From Bugula neritina (taxonomy: Eukaryota > Bryozoa > Gymnolaemata > Cheilostomatida > Bugulidae): a stretch of DNA of 64,000 nt. The DNA lies in NCBI GenBank assembly GCA_964035545.1, contig OZ037765.1:32363004-32427003 (forward strand), read 5' to 3'. The notes under the pieces are model-generated. The model ran no database searches and had not been told where the DNA came from. It worked only from the letters and a program-made list of their open reading frames with translations. Below, piece after piece: positions 28,269-41,583 of the stretch. The stretch's first letter is position 1; every line of letters begins with the position of its first letter. The position numbers were made by a program, and so were the translations under genes.

Positions 28269-28589
28269 TTGCTAACTATTTCAGTGGTGTTGAAGAAAAA
28301 GAAGACAAGTCTTTCACATTTACAAGAGAGTGCACCTGATAAGAGAAGACAATTACATTATTTTGTAAAAAAGAGCACCTGTTGGGTTTGCCAAACAAAG
28401 AGACGCAAAATTCTTGAAATCTTAAATAATTTTAAGCAATTTTGTCTACACTTTTACACACACAAAAATTTCCATTTTCTGTTTAGACTTTTGAATAAAT
28501 CAAATTTTGCTTCTTTTAAGGCAAAATTTTCAAAGCGCACTGTTATATGCTATCAACTGCATTATATTTCCTTATACAATATGTCATGA
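28269..28589 (+). pseudogene. Possible piggyBac-type transposase C-terminal remnant
   Basis: A 106-codon ORF contains KRRQLHYFVKKSTCWVC, then CLHFYTHKNF. The order (basic segment, CxxC, then a second Cys/His group followed by YHT-like residues) recalls the Cys-rich tail of piggyBac transposases. Expected cysteines are missing and no catalytic domain lies nearby. It could equally be chance, so this is a weak call. Confidence 0.25.
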
Positions 28590-29658
28590 CGTTAGATCAG
28601 CATGAATTGTCTTGAAAGCACCATCATTAATAATCCAAACCATGTCATGAAGGTCTTGAATTAAGACTTTATTTAGTCTTCCTTAAAATGAAGTGGTAGA
28701 ACTGGTAACTACCCTTCTGCTAAAACCATGCTGTGAAGTTATCTTCTCGGATATAAAGTATAAGAGCAGACGAATCCGTATGAAAGTTTTGTAATATTAT
28801 TATGTTACAGACTATAATTCAGGACAGACATAACATTACTATATAATATCTCAATATCACAATTATAACAAACTAGAATATGATTATTTTATTCTACTAC
28901 TTCACCATTATTCAGTACTATGTGTTTCATCCTGAAACTAATTTTGGTCTACTTGAAGCTTAATAAAGCGTAAAGCTTTGTTTTCTTTTTAAAGCCTATA
29001 TAAGGCATGGACTATTTTCACTGATTACATAAATTTGCTATGTTGATGACAATGTTTTACTATAACGGTTCTTATTTTTATCAATTATGACAAATAAAAG
29101 TGATCAAAGTTTTGTATTTGTAAAGATTATAAAGCAATATTTTTGTTTTTATAGTTTTAGTTAGGCTTTTCATTCACACACAGGACAATAATCTTATATG
29201 GATACATGATGTTTTTAGTTGTTGTGTAATTTCAGCTGTGGGCATTCTAATACTGCAATAATTCTTGAGTATATGAGCTTATACCAAGACTTATAGATGT
29301 CAGTCATTAGGTTATAAACTAAGTCTGATCTCAAACCTACAAAAACCAGCTGACTAAAAGATATTTGAGCGAAACTGACACTAACTTTAATATCAACTCT
29401 GAGTTTATAGTCTCCAAACAATTAAAAATCTATAGAAAACAGTTTGGAAAATATTTTGGTCCTATTATAAAGCTCTGCTTATAGATCCCTGAGTAATTCA
29501 TTACCTAACTTCTTCACTTTCTGCTGGTATGCTATGTGTAGCTAATCTGTCTAGAGTGGTGACCTCAGTAATTACCGCTCACTCTAAATTAGCTGATGTT
29601 TCACAAGCAACTCTCTGTCAGCGAGGCAGCAGATATGGCTAAAAGATAACTGAAAACA

Positions 29659-29685
29659 AGTGTGCTAACTATTACACCACAGGGA
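29659..29685 (-). repeat. tRNA-like A-box fragment
   Basis: The complement reads GTCCCTGTGGTGTAATAGTT, the 5' half of the tRNA-like unit seen complete at 40401-40473. The B-box half has been lost here. Confidence 0.6.
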
Positions 29686-29703
29686 CTGTAGCGTTGAGGT
29701 AAC

Positions 29704-29777
29704 CGTAAGTTGGCGTAATTGGCTAGAGTGCCTGCTTGCAAGCCAGAGGTCTGGGGTCCAAATCCTATAGTGGAGGC
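29704..29777 (+). repeat. tRNA-like sequence (SINE head or tRNA pseudogene)
   Basis: It has an A-box-like GGCGTAATTGGCTAGAG, an anticodon region CTTGCAAG and a B-box-like GGTCCAAATCC. The stems do not pair well, so it is not called a functional tRNA. Confidence 0.55.
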
Positions 29778-30359
29778 AATTACTTTTGTACAATGCAAAG
29801 CAGTGGAAACATTGAATAAAAGCGAACATGCATTAACATTATACTGTAGATATATCATTTTATAAAGTCACAAAGTAGCGTGAAGTGAATAAACAAATTT
29901 GCTGCCGGTATTACTAACAGCTTTAATAGAGTTAAACGCACTTTTGAAAGTGTTGTTTATACAAGTTACAAGCTGGTGACTAACAACTAAATACATACAA
30001 AAAAGAGTGTTCTTTCTTTTCCTACCCAAAAACACCTTTTTGAAATGCTGACGTGGAATATATTCAACAAAATTCAACATTCTGTACTTGTGACTTTTAT
30101 TATATATAATTATATACAGAAAAAGTATTTATCATATATATGAAATATACTAAAATTTAAGTTGTAGAAATTATAGTAACAAAAGTAGCTTATATATACT
30201 ATAACGCATTTATTATTATTTTGTGTATATATATACAGCTTTGCTATATGGTCAAAACTAGATTATAATACCAAAAATGAACACGACAAACATTTCATAA
30301 TATATATATACTATTGGGCTATATATATATAATGATTTCCCACAGAGTTGAATACTTCT

Positions 30360-33300
30360 CTACTTCTCGTCAATAGAAACAGATACAGAGCTTTCGAGTT
30401 CAGAAGCTAAAAAAGCAAAAGTAATAATTTGTTTTAATTTAATGTAAAAAAAGAAGTCATGTACAATATTCTAGCTCTAGCATTGTGTTTACTCAGTAGT
30501 TCTTGCTGTGTAATAGTTAGTACGCCTTTTTCAAGCCTGATGTCCCGGGTTCGAATCCCAGTAGAGGCAAAAGTTATATATTAATCAACCAGTATATGGC
30601 AGTATATAGTATATTATAGTATATAGTATATAGTAGTTGCAGTAAAGGATTTTAGACTGGACCTAGGAACTGGGTCACAGTTTGTGGCCAGTCCAGTACT
30701 AGTTCTTATTGCCTATTCAATTGCAAAGCTAGAATGACTCAGCTATATATAGATGGCCGCTGTTAGCTATTAAGCTGTTGCATTAAAAATAGCCTTTATT
30801 TAAAGCTATTTATAGTAAGCAGATCCAATGTAAGGTGAGTACGTAATCAGTAACCATAAGCATAGACCCACAAGGTTTCACAATGATAATTTCACTTCAC
30901 TTTCTCAAAACCTATGACCAATTGTAGTTTTTGATGCATAAGTAGATGCAAAGTATGGCCTTCTAATAAATAGAATCTAAAAAATTTGAAGAAAATACTT
31001 TTGTGACAGGAACTATAATGGGTTTAGAATAAAACTCTATTGAAGTTGTTTTCTTTATACTGATAACCCTTGGCTATAGTATCAGCAAATTGGTTGCAGT
31101 ATTATATATGTAGTGGAACTAGCAAAAGGCTACAGGTTTTGATGAAATATCTGTCCAAGTATTAAAAGACAACTTGCTTTTACCTGCTCCAGTGGTCACT
31201 TATGTAATAAATACAGCAATATCAAAATCAATTTTACTTGACTGTCTAAAATTGCAAGAGTAACAGCATTTCACAAAAAGGGAAGTAAATTTGTTAACAA
31301 CAATCGTCCATTCTTAGACCGCTGCTGTTTTTAATTTTTTTTAATGATTTAGCAAAAAATATTCCAACTACTATATGGTGTGTAGCAAATAAACTTATAT
31401 TAAATTTACAAAAACCTTGTTTAGTCATTTCATGAATCACCAAAAACATCTGTTAAAGTCTTTTAAACCTATAGTTTTGAACAACATGCACATTGCACTC
31501 AATTTTTAGGAATTACTTTAGATGAACATATTTCTTTTATAGTAAACATATAGCAAAGATTTGCAATAAATTGATTTATGTAATGTTAATAGTCAAATGA
31601 GTTAGACAGTAGGCTACTTTAACATAAAAAATGATTGACATTCATTATTATATATTTATACAGACCAGGTTTCAAAATAACAATGATAAAATTGTTCTAA
31701 TGTCTAGGGCTCGTTCAAACAAACTACATTCATGCTATATATTTACTTCAACTAAATATTATATATTGGTTGATTTGTATATTACTAAGACAGAGAGAAG
31801 GTGTATATAACATAACATGTTTACAAGTTGTACTTCCTTTTTCTCTTTGATGATTTAACAGCAGCTGTTATTTTAGTAAAAGCTATTAAAAATATAAGCT
31901 TGTAAGGATAAACGTGATTAAATGACCTAAGTTTTCCGTTACTAAGCAACACAGAGTAGGTAAGAGTAGGATTTAGCTCCACATTTATTACGTCACCTGA
32001 GTCTTCAGCTTTTATCTCTCCACTATCACTAGGCAGAAAGTCATTTGACAATTCTTCTTCACCTCCCCAGTGTAGCTCTACTAGGGACAGATATATAATG
32101 GCTCCCAGGACGGCTCCAATGTGGGGGCCAACAATAGGCACCCAAAACCAGTTGTAGTTTCTGAAGCTACAAAGAGGAAGATAACTCTTACTAGTGTCTA
32201 AATTCGAATGAGTGTCCCCTACCACAAGTCCGGTTAATAATTAAAGCAATTTTTAAAAAATATGCACAAAGTCCTTGGAATAAATTAGCCTATTAGTGAG
32301 AGCACTGGCTTAGTAAACACATGGTGAGTAAAGGCCACTGGTAATGTTAGAAAGAGCATCCAGTCATACTTGCTCCTTAATTGTCACAATATAGAACAAG
32401 CCCTTAGCTCACTCCAAAAAATAACCTTTCCCACGGGGCTAGGGTTACCATAAACCCAAGTAAGTTAGATAGAAATGAATTATACTAATAAGAAGATCAG
32501 TCTGATTGAAAGAGTTTGCTTCTTTATCTGTTTAAAAAAGTTATAAAGTACGACTGATTATCTTCAACTCTAGAGATTTTAACATCATAATCCTAGGATT
32601 TATTTTGCAACAACATCATAAATTCTTGTGTCTTCCAACTTATGCCACTAAAACTGTAAAACTGAAACAATTCACTGAAACTAATTAAATGTAATAATCA
32701 TATTTAATTACTTGTTTGTGGCATACACAGCATGAATAACTACAAAGTTTGCCCTTAACAGTAAGTGTTTTATGAGCTTCGCACAGGCCTTCAAGTCTCC
32801 TCTCACGTCAAGTTATTGATAACTCTAGACAAATAAAAATAAACACTAACGAGAAGACATCAGTGCCCCAGCCTGCCAGAGCTGTGAAGATTCTAGGAGA
32901 GAGGTCTCTGGCTGGGTTAATGGCAGCCCCGCAGTTGTATCCGTATGCAGCACTGATCGAAAACACAGTTAGTGCAACTAACACAGGTACTAGAAACTTG
33001 GGCACGTCAGCATTACGTCTGTCTGTTATAGCCATGACTGACAGCAGCAGCAACATTGTACCCACAATCTAACAGAAAAATTCAAATAGTAGTATATAAT
33101 GCTTTTAGTAAAATAACTATATACTATTATTCTAATTACCTAACTTTAGTGATAATAATTAATTTAACTTAAGCAAACACATTTAAATGTAAAATGGCCA
33201 TAGACTATATAGTAACATTGTGTCTTGTATAATAATGAAAGCCTGTGGGTTTTCCCATTAACTTAGTGGAAGTATAGCTTAAGTAACTTATATACAAATA

Positions 33301-36300
33301 GGTCAGTTTCAAACCTTTTACATTACAGCTAGAAGATTAATTGTTTATTTAACCAGTTGCAAGTGTTTGACTATTAAGTTACATTGGGAGTTGTCCCTCT
33401 CACCTGATCAACCAAACCTTCTGTTGCTGAGAGAAATTTCTGAGGATATGTAGAGAATATTCCGGCAGTTGAGTTGGCTAGAGTTGGGTCTGTCAACTTT
33501 ACTCCTCCAGAATAGTTTTCAATGGCCTCTGCAATGTTTACAAAAAATACCTAATTGTACAGAAAGTTTGTTAGCATATCTATATTTAGTATGTTTTTTT
33601 TTCATAACTTTAATATTATAGTTATGTGGTATTCTATAAGTTAGACGCTATGAAGAAATAATATATTAGTATTTTAAAATTTTAACTTAGTGCCATTGAA
33701 GACATCAAACTCACCAAAATATACGAGGTAGACTATAGCTGTCCCAACAAAAGCTCCGAGATACTGAGCTAACATATACACGGGTAACAACTTCCACTGC
33801 AACCGACCAATCACAGCCATGGCTAGTGAAACTGCAGGATTAATATGTCCGCCTAACAATAAAGTAGCAGTAAGTTTTGGACTAAATTTTTACTTTACAG
33901 TATCTCTTCCGATATGATCAAACCTAGTAAATTACCTGAAACATTGATTGAAGTCAAAACTCCTATCATGGCCGCCACACCCCACACCCAGTAAATTGTT
34001 GTGGAAGTACCATAAGCTGTGTGACTCGCCACTGACTGTACAATTGATCCAAGTCCAATTACCTGAAATATATGAACTGGTCACTAAGTAGGAATCTAAC
34101 AGTATCTGCGGTGCCTAGGCAAACACTGAAAAGTTTATATAAGATATATAATAATGCTCTCCCTTCTCTGTACTTTGGTTTGAAAAAAAATATTGTAATA
34201 GTTTTTATCGAATATTTAATCCAATTTTACTATGAGTTCTAAAATTTATATCTCCTTCAATTGTTTTTATTATAATTATTATTATTTAAATCCTCAAAGG
34301 AAAAGTTGAGCGTCATTACATGTATAAGCTTTTTTAATCTGTTTAAATTCATGCTGAAAAAGTGGGATTAAATTTTCCGGTATAAGCTTGCATCTGAACA
34401 TCTGCTCTTTCTATCTTCCAACTTTTATTTCTACTTCCAAACATAATTATTGCAAATAACTGCCAATGAGATGGTTGCGAGCTGCAGTTCCCTGTAACAG
34501 TTTTTCTCTTTAAAGACAGCATTTATTTTGTTAATATATTATACCTCTTTGGTAATAAAGCTTGTATGAAGTTTTTACTTCACGTTCTCAAGACTTATGA
34601 CCAATTGTGGTGCATAAGTAGAGTCTGATGCTCATTTACCACTGAATAAACTACTAGGCCAGAGAGGCACGCAGGTTGGATTTCATCTTTATGTCTAACG
34701 TGTAACCAAGAATCAATAAGCAACCTAATATATTATGGTTTACCAACCGTGAAACCTATTATACAATGCTAATAACTATATAATACATGACCAACTGATA
34801 GCAATACTGTAATGGATTTTCACCCTCTATTAGTTTTGAAGTAACTGCGTGAGTCAGTATTATAATTGTGAATGCTGTAATTGTAGCTAAGTTGGGCTAG
34901 CTTTCTAATGCCTTATTATTGTGATTGTTGTTAAAGCTTTCCGTATAATGTAATTTTCATGAAATACGCATTTCCAGAGTTATTTTCTCTTTTTGTTATT
35001 TTATCGTTTTGCATTAATACTGATACTAGAAATTTGTGTGGCTTTTATGAATGCCTTCAATAGGTTGTTATTATAGCTAAATTCTTGGCCTATTGAATTA
35101 TTCGTTCTCCTTTGTCTACTTTTCTTTTGTTTCTGTCAAGCTTAACTTTCTTTTGTCTGTTGGAACATTCTAGATTGTGAATTCTTGTGTATAAAAGCAG
35201 GCGAGTTTCCAGCGTAGATTCAGACTACTACTGGAGCTCGCTGGTAGTAGGACCCTAAGCTGTATCTGATACAATAAAAGTTATCTTTCATTTGTACTCA
35301 AATACTTGGCTTATTCTTTCTAAAGCATGTAGGCACTAGTTGCATTCAGAACCCACAGTTTACTACAATACAAAACATAAATATAAGAAACATCATCATT
35401 TATTGAAGCTACAACTGTAATGATTGTGTAGGGAGTTATCTATATGTACCGAAAGGACAACTCTTCTGCTACTTCTCTATTATTGTAAAACGTAGCGTCT
35501 CTCCTATACTCGGCTGGACAGTACTTTCTACGCTACTAACGTACGCTGTGAACAAAAGACAGGACTGGTTAATTAGAGGATAGCTAGCACGCTCCGGTAG
35601 CTGGCAGTCAGGCAGTAAATTAGCTAGCAATAGGTTGTGTGTACTCTGTCTGCGATTATGTAACTTGTTTTCTAAGTCTTGTATAGTTTACTTGTGTATA
35701 AATTGTATTAAATAAACGCATAATAATCTCTTTAACTTGGCAGTATTGCATTGCTTTAAATACCCAGCAACTAGCGAATGCACAATTTCACAACACAGCA
35801 CTATAAATTATCAAAAGAACATAACTTGAATATATAATAATATAAAGTAATACAAAATAGCTACCTTGTGGGTCTATGCCTAGTAAGATACTGATTACTA
35901 ATTGTATCTGTTGTCTGCTTGCTATAAACAGCTTAAAATAAAGGCTATTCTTTTATGTAACAGCCAAACAGCCAACAGTAGCTAGCTATATAGCTGAGTC
36001 AACCTGAGTCATTCTAGCTTTGCAATTGAGCCTGGCCCAAATAAAATGCGGTCCCCAAGCCTAGCCTAGCGCAAAAAAAACTTTACAATTTGGTTGTGGC
36101 AAATATGCTGAGCTGGTGCCTTACGGAAACTCTTATCAGAAGAAAAGTTTTACACATTTACAAAAACTAAATTATTTGCAAAATCTTTAACATAATATTA
36201 TACATAATAATAAAACTTCTAAAAGCTGCTTTAATTTTGAGTTGTAGAATTAATTTTTAAAGTGAAAATGTTATGCTAGGTAATTATGTACTATTCAAAG

Positions 36301-36779
36301 AATCACCCACGACTCAGCTATTTAATGCATAATGCAATTTAAAACATGAAATGAAGACAATTTTTTGTCAATGATTTTTACCAATAAACTTGCATTAGTG
36401 AGTTCGTCTTTCAGTATTAAAATAAAAAAACAAGATTTAGTGCGATTATTATCTTCAATGAGATACAGGTATTAAGCAATTAAAATATGCGATATGAATC
36501 AGGGTGTTTTTAATGCCTATATGTCAATGACCTCTATGGTATTATGAGTATTTCAACATTTTCTATATTAGCTAACCCCACCATGATCACACAACTCTTC
36601 ATGACTGTTAGTTATATTTTGATCTTCTAGCTTTAATCTGTGTATATTTACATAATATTACATTATTTATAGTTGTAAGCAATCATAGTGGCTAATTTAT
36701 CTGACGAGTGCACATCGTTCTTGTGTACGAAACTACTAGTAATAAATGCCATTATATTAATCAAATCTCATTTTACTTC

Positions 36780-36874
<95 letters not shown>

Positions 36875-38092
36875 GTTTGGTAATTGAAAGTTATATTCTG
36901 CACCATACCGAATGGTAACATTTCCTGTTAGACTCAGGAGTTTGTGGTATAATTAAACTATAATAGTTGTTGCAACATTTATTGCACACAATTCTTAGTT
37001 GCCTAATCACTGAGTTAATGAGTCCAAGCTTGAGTTTTTTCATGGAAGCAAAATCAGTTTGTCAAGAACTTATATTTCAAATCTACTAAATTGTAATTCC
37101 GAATGAATTGTAGCTTATAAATGATTAGATATTTTAACAACTATTGCTCATTGCTATAAATAGCATTGCATTTCAATAATTTCAACATTAATGCACCCTT
37201 TAATTATTTTTTAATAATTACTATATTCAACAAGTAGGTTAATATTAAGTACAAAAATGGTATTGATTGACTGCTGTTAATACTATAATAATATATATCA
37301 TATGACATATATGTCATATGATAGATATTGTTATAGTTTTGTAGTTTTTTATATTGGGCTATACATTTTATGGTCTTATTGTCTTATAATATAATACAAA
37401 CTTTATTATAATATATCACACATCATTTCATATTTTATTTAATTATAATATTTATAATATATAATGTATATATTCACTTATGGTATAAATTTTGAATTTA
37501 CAACTTTTGCTAATGTATTTCTAAAGTGTGTATTATAATATGCATTACCCCAATGATTAAAAACTGTGGTATCCTATATTGTATTATAGTATATTATAAT
37601 ATGTTACATAATATTAATATGGCGTGTTGTATATATTAGCTGCATGCTTATGCATCATGTTATAGAACTTATCTAATTTACTTATACTGTTTACATAATA
37701 TTATTGGTAATACCTGAAGACTATATAACTATTATATAACTGTGTTTTTAAAACTATGTTATATGTTATTATTCAATTTCTTAACTTTGCACCCAATACA
37801 TAAATAATGATGCAATAATATAATATGATATAATATAATATAATATTATAACAGCACGCAGTCAATAGATACTATATTTTGTATTAATAATTAAGCTCCT
37901 TTGGAAAAATGAATTTAATGTACACATACTATACATCCCTTTGGGAAATTAACACTGTTCATAATTCAAGCCCCGTTTATTTAAAGAATGGATTTAAAAA
38001 GAACTTACCATGAGTATGCATGTTCCAAGAAACTCAGCAAAAGCCACTCTGATTGTATAATTTTTTATTTTTAGAGCTGATATAAAAACCAT
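30360..38092 (-). CDS. Aquaglyceroporin AQP-b (cluster copy 2)
   Basis: Seven exons: 38009-38092, 33936-34062, 33715-33852, 33404-33528, 32851-33068, 31997-32166, 30360-30406; 302 residues. Exon lengths equal those of AQP-c throughout. NPA boxes are GGHINPA (N75) and NPARD (N209). The inferred selectivity filter is W55, S197, A206, R212: Ser replaces the usual Gly and Ala replaces an aromatic, both unusual for aquaglyceroporins. The last exon is inferred from a shared acceptor and frame; it adds [15 protein letters not shown], nearly identical to AQP-c. If intron 6 is retained the frame runs on to 31821, giving 345 residues. An in-frame ATG four codons upstream (38104) could also start it. 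The exon 5 donor is GTTAGT where the others have GTAAGT. Intron 1 is 3.9 kb and carries two solo LTRs. Function as for AQP-a; solute preference may differ. Confidence 0.95.
30499..30570 (+). repeat. tRNA-like sequence in AQP-b intron 6
   Basis: It has an A-box-like TGTGTAATAGTTAGTACG and a perfect B-box GGTTCGAATCC. It is paralogous to the copy at 42232-42310 in AQP-c intron 6. It is probably a tRNA-derived repeat. Confidence 0.55.
30640..30955 (+). repeat. Dispersed repeat X (insertion in AQP-b intron 6)
   Basis: This block is absent from the paralogous site in AQP-c intron 6 (near 42360), where flanking sequence joins directly. An inverted partial copy (GACCCACAAGGT... AGCTAGAATGACTCAG) lies at 35862-36045 in AQP-b intron 1. 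I do not recognise the family; the boundaries are approximate. Confidence 0.6.
31126..31560 (+). pseudogene. LINE reverse transcriptase remnant
   Basis: Translated pieces match non-LTR reverse transcriptase blocks in order: [20 protein letters not shown], then [10 protein letters not shown] and NNNRPF after a frameshift, then [20 protein letters not shown] and [10 protein letters not shown]. The catalytic YADD block is missing, apparently through deletion. It is a decayed CR1/jockey-like fragment in AQP-b intron 6, antisense to the gene, and is absent from AQP-c intron 6. Confidence 0.75.
32290..32460 (+). mobile_element. tRNA-derived SINE, copy in AQP-b intron 5
   Basis: It shares GGTAATGTTAGAAAGAGCAT, CCAGTCATA and the tail AACCTTTCC...CAGGG-like blocks with the better-kept copy at 48599-48818. 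The same insertion occurs at the matching place in AQP-c intron 5. Confidence 0.7.
34808..35367 (+). mobile_element. Solo LTR, 560 bp
   Basis: The element begins TGTAATGG and ends CTACA, and is flanked by a 4-bp direct repeat ATAC (34804-34807 and 35368-35371). It has a TATAAAAG box near 35190 followed by AATAAA near 35269, the layout of promoter and poly(A) signal in an LTR. No internal retroelement coding sequence is next to it. It is in AQP-b intron 1. Confidence 0.7.
35416..35790 (+). mobile_element. Second solo LTR, 375 bp
   Basis: It begins TGTAATGATTGTG and ends CACAATTTCA, with a 4-bp direct repeat CAAC on both sides (35412-35415 and 35791-35794). It contains a TATAAA near 35697 and AATAAA near 35710. 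Only 48 bp separate it from the first LTR, and the interiors differ, so the two are separate insertions. Confidence 0.65.
35862..36045 (-). repeat. Dispersed repeat X, inverted partial copy
   Basis: The complement of this stretch matches 30690-30880 (GCAAAGCTAGAATGACTCAG and ACCCACAAGGT). Confidence 0.65.
36786..36869. repeat. (TA)n microsatellite
   Basis: About 42 uninterrupted TA units lie in AQP-b intron 1. Confidence 0.98.
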
Positions 38093-38452
38093 GTTGTCAA
38101 CCATTTGTGTCACTTGTTTCACTTATCAAACAGTTGATTAATATAGCTTTGATACTCAGAGATATCACTTGTATGTCTATAATTTAAAAAGCACTTGCTT
38201 TCAATAACCTGCAGCAAGAGCAAGTGTCGTAGAAGCTAAATGTGTGATCACATCTTTCAATTATATCTAATGACTCACAACACACCTGTAGCAATATTAA
38301 TATTTCTATTATGAAATTACTTTTGGTACCATCAGCAAGAGAAGGTAATTTCTACAAATATTGAAGACACTGCAAAGGGTAAAACAACTAGATTGTTGCT
38401 ATTTTCGGTTATTATTATTAATTATTTTTTAATCATATTCATTGATTTCTCC

Positions 38453-38797
<345 letters not shown>

Positions 38798-39739
38798 AAA
38801 ATTGATTGAAAATTTGAAGTTTTAAAGTCATAGAAATTAATAAAATTACATATTTGGTAACATGTACTGCAGCTCAAAAGTACACTTGATAACAAATTAT
38901 ATTATGCCTAATAAATTTATTCCCCAAAACTGTGATTTCAAGATAAAATGTAGTTTTTGATGTTTTTTCCTGGAAGGGACAATTAAGCATTGAAGTTTAT
39001 GTAGTTATATGCTGTGAAGTTATCTCCTCGGATGTAAAGTATAAGAGCAGACAAATCCGTAAGAAAGCTTTGTAATAATAATTATTATGTTGCAAACTAT
39101 TCAGGACAGACATAACATTACTATATAATATCTCGTCACAATTAACAAACTAGAATATCAGTATTTTATTCTACCACTTCACCATTATTCAGTACTATGT
39201 GTTTCATCCTGAAACTAATTTTCGTCTAAAGCAATAAAACGTAAAGCTCTGTTTTCGTTTAGAAGCATAAAAGCATGAATTATTTTCACGGATTACGTAT
39301 TTGTTATGTTGATAGCATTTTACTATAATGGTTCTTATTTTTTTCTCAAATCACAAATAAAGTTGATCAAAGCTGTGTACTTTTAAAATAATATTCTAAA
39401 GCATTAAATTTTTTGTTTTTATGGGTTTCCGGAGGCTTTTCACTTACACACAGGGCAGTAATCTTATATGGATGAGATACATAATGTTTTTAGTTGTTGT
39501 GTAATTTCAGCTGTGGGCATTCTAATACTGCATAATAATTCTTGAGTATATGAGCTTATACCAAGACTAGGTGTCAGTCATTAGACTAGAAACTAAAACT
39601 GATATCAAACCTACAAAAACCAGCTGACTAAAAGATATTTAAGTGAAACTGACACTAACTTTAACATCAACAGTTATTGCTTATAATTAAATGTTTCCTA
39701 CAACAGCTACTTGACCAACTCTGAGTTGATATTATAGCC

Positions 39740-40112
39740 TGCATGAATTTAGGTAAAAATGGCACAGGTAATAAGGACACAAATGGCACAGGTAATAAGG
39801 ACACACATGGCAAAGTATATAGATATAACAATGGCACACTGATGTTAAATTTTTTAAGCCTCCACACCCCCTCCCAAAACCTCCAACCCGTAAACCCCAA
39901 TCTCAAACTTAAACCCCCAAACCTAAAACCCTCATTCTGAACCCCCCCCCCCCACCACAAACCCTAATATTGAAAATGTGCCATTTTACATACTTTGTCA
40001 TTTGTGCCATTATTATACTTGTGCCAGTTTACCTGGGCCAATATTACCTGTGCCATTTTTACCTGTGCCAGTTTTACCTGGGCCAGTTTTACCGGACAAC
40101 AGTCTTCATGCA
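39740..40112. mobile_element. Foldback-type element with subterminal repeats
   Basis: The ends carry inverted TGCATGAA/TTCATGCA. Inside, GGCACAGGTAATAAGG repeats at the left oppose TTACCTGTGCCATTTTTACC repeats at the right. The centre has a C-rich tract (near 39940). The paralogous sequence at 29400-29435 lacks it, so it is an insertion. No coding capacity is seen; the family is unknown. Confidence 0.7.
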
Positions 40113-40400
40113 TGTTATCACATAGCTTATAGAAAACAGTTTGCAAAATATTTTGGTCCTATTATAAAGCTCTACTTATAGATCCCTGAGTCATTCGTTA
40201 CCTTACTTCTTCACTTTCTGCTGGTATGCGCTATGTGTAGCTATTCTGTCTAGAGTTGTGACCTTCATGAATGCAGTCCACAGCTGCATGGCTACAGCCT
40301 ACATACATACATACCTAGTAATTAACCCTCACTCTAAATTAGCTGATGCCTCACAATTATAGCAACTTTCTGTCAGCTCAAGAACAACTGAAAAATAATT

Positions 40401-40473
40401 GCCCCCACAAGAATTCGAACCCGAGACCTCCGGCTTGCAAGCAAATGTGCTATAGCCATTACACCACAGGGAC
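40401..40473 (-). repeat. tRNA-like sequence, Cys(GCA)-like loop
   Basis: On the minus strand the acceptor ends GTCCCTG and TGGGGGC pair, the D stem GTGT/GCAC pairs, and the B box is GGTTCGAATTC. The anticodon stem pairs poorly, so it is likely a tRNA pseudogene or SINE head. Confidence 0.55.
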
Positions 40474-41453
40474 TACTGGATAACCACGCTACAACATTAC
40501 AGATGAGGCTTTAACATCAATATGGCCTATAAAGACACACCCACAAACCTACTCATGTTGACACTTAGATTACTATGACTCTAGTAATGCTGACAAATAT
40601 ATAGCAATCACTACTTCTCCAAGCTTCATATTATTCAAAAGGATTTTTCATTTCGTGTTTAGAGACAGTTGCATCTCATGAAACCACAATTATAAGTTCA
40701 CGCAAACCGCAATAACTCAAATTTATCCATTTGCATAATGCAAAGCAGTAGAAACACAGTAAATAAAAACAATTGCATTTAAACATTGTAGATGCTATTC
40801 TATAAAGTCACAAAGTAATGTGTTTGCACGTAGTTTGAAGCAAAAATAAAAAAACTTCTGCCATTCTTACTAATTACCAGCTTTAACAGAGTTAAACGCA
40901 CTGTGGGGAGTGTTGTTTATACATGTTACAAGCTGGTAGCATAACAATTAATTACAATATAAAAACGGTTTTCTTTCTTTCCCTACCCAAAAGCACTTTT
41001 TTGAAATGTTGATGTGGAATATATTTGACAAAATTCGACATTCTGAACTTGTGACTTTTATTATAGATAATAGGCCCTTTTCAGAGGTCTCTGATATCTC
41101 TTACAATTAAGAGTTGTGTCCTCCCAAAGTGAATAGGTTGAACCTATGTATAAAGAGTAAACTTATTAAAAATTTAAAGTTTGGCTGCTATATTCAAAAT
41201 TACAATTATGTTATAGAATTGTTATTTTAGGAGATAGATATTTTGGTATAGGCACACATATTAGCAGTTCAAAAAGCATTTTAAAACTATTTTTCATGGA
41301 GAATTTGGAAAAAGATAAACTTGAAAGTATATTTTGGGTTTTGGGTACTGAGCAATGCTAAAGTTCAGGTTTATTTTGTTTAGCAATTTTTATTTTGGGA
41401 GGACACAAATCTTGATTGTAAGAGGGGCATTGCGGGAACCTCTGAAAAGGTCT

Positions 41454-41583
<130 letters not shown>

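Larger units (their letters stand above)
27998..30359. other. AQP-a upstream region, part of segmental duplication
   Basis: Sequence from about 28735 to 30359 is clearly paralogous to 39005-42094, the matching interval upstream of AQP-b. Shared stretches include AAGTATAAGAGCAGACGAATCCG and TTCAGTACTATGTGTTTCATC-like blocks. It contains tRNA-like sequences near 29.66-29.78 kb. It should include the AQP-a promoter. Confidence 0.7.

Noticed and set aside
31821-32225. AQP-b ending with a 46-residue basic tail at 31821
   Set aside because: The tail is not shared with AQP-c, while the spliced last exon is. I keep it only as an intron-retention form.
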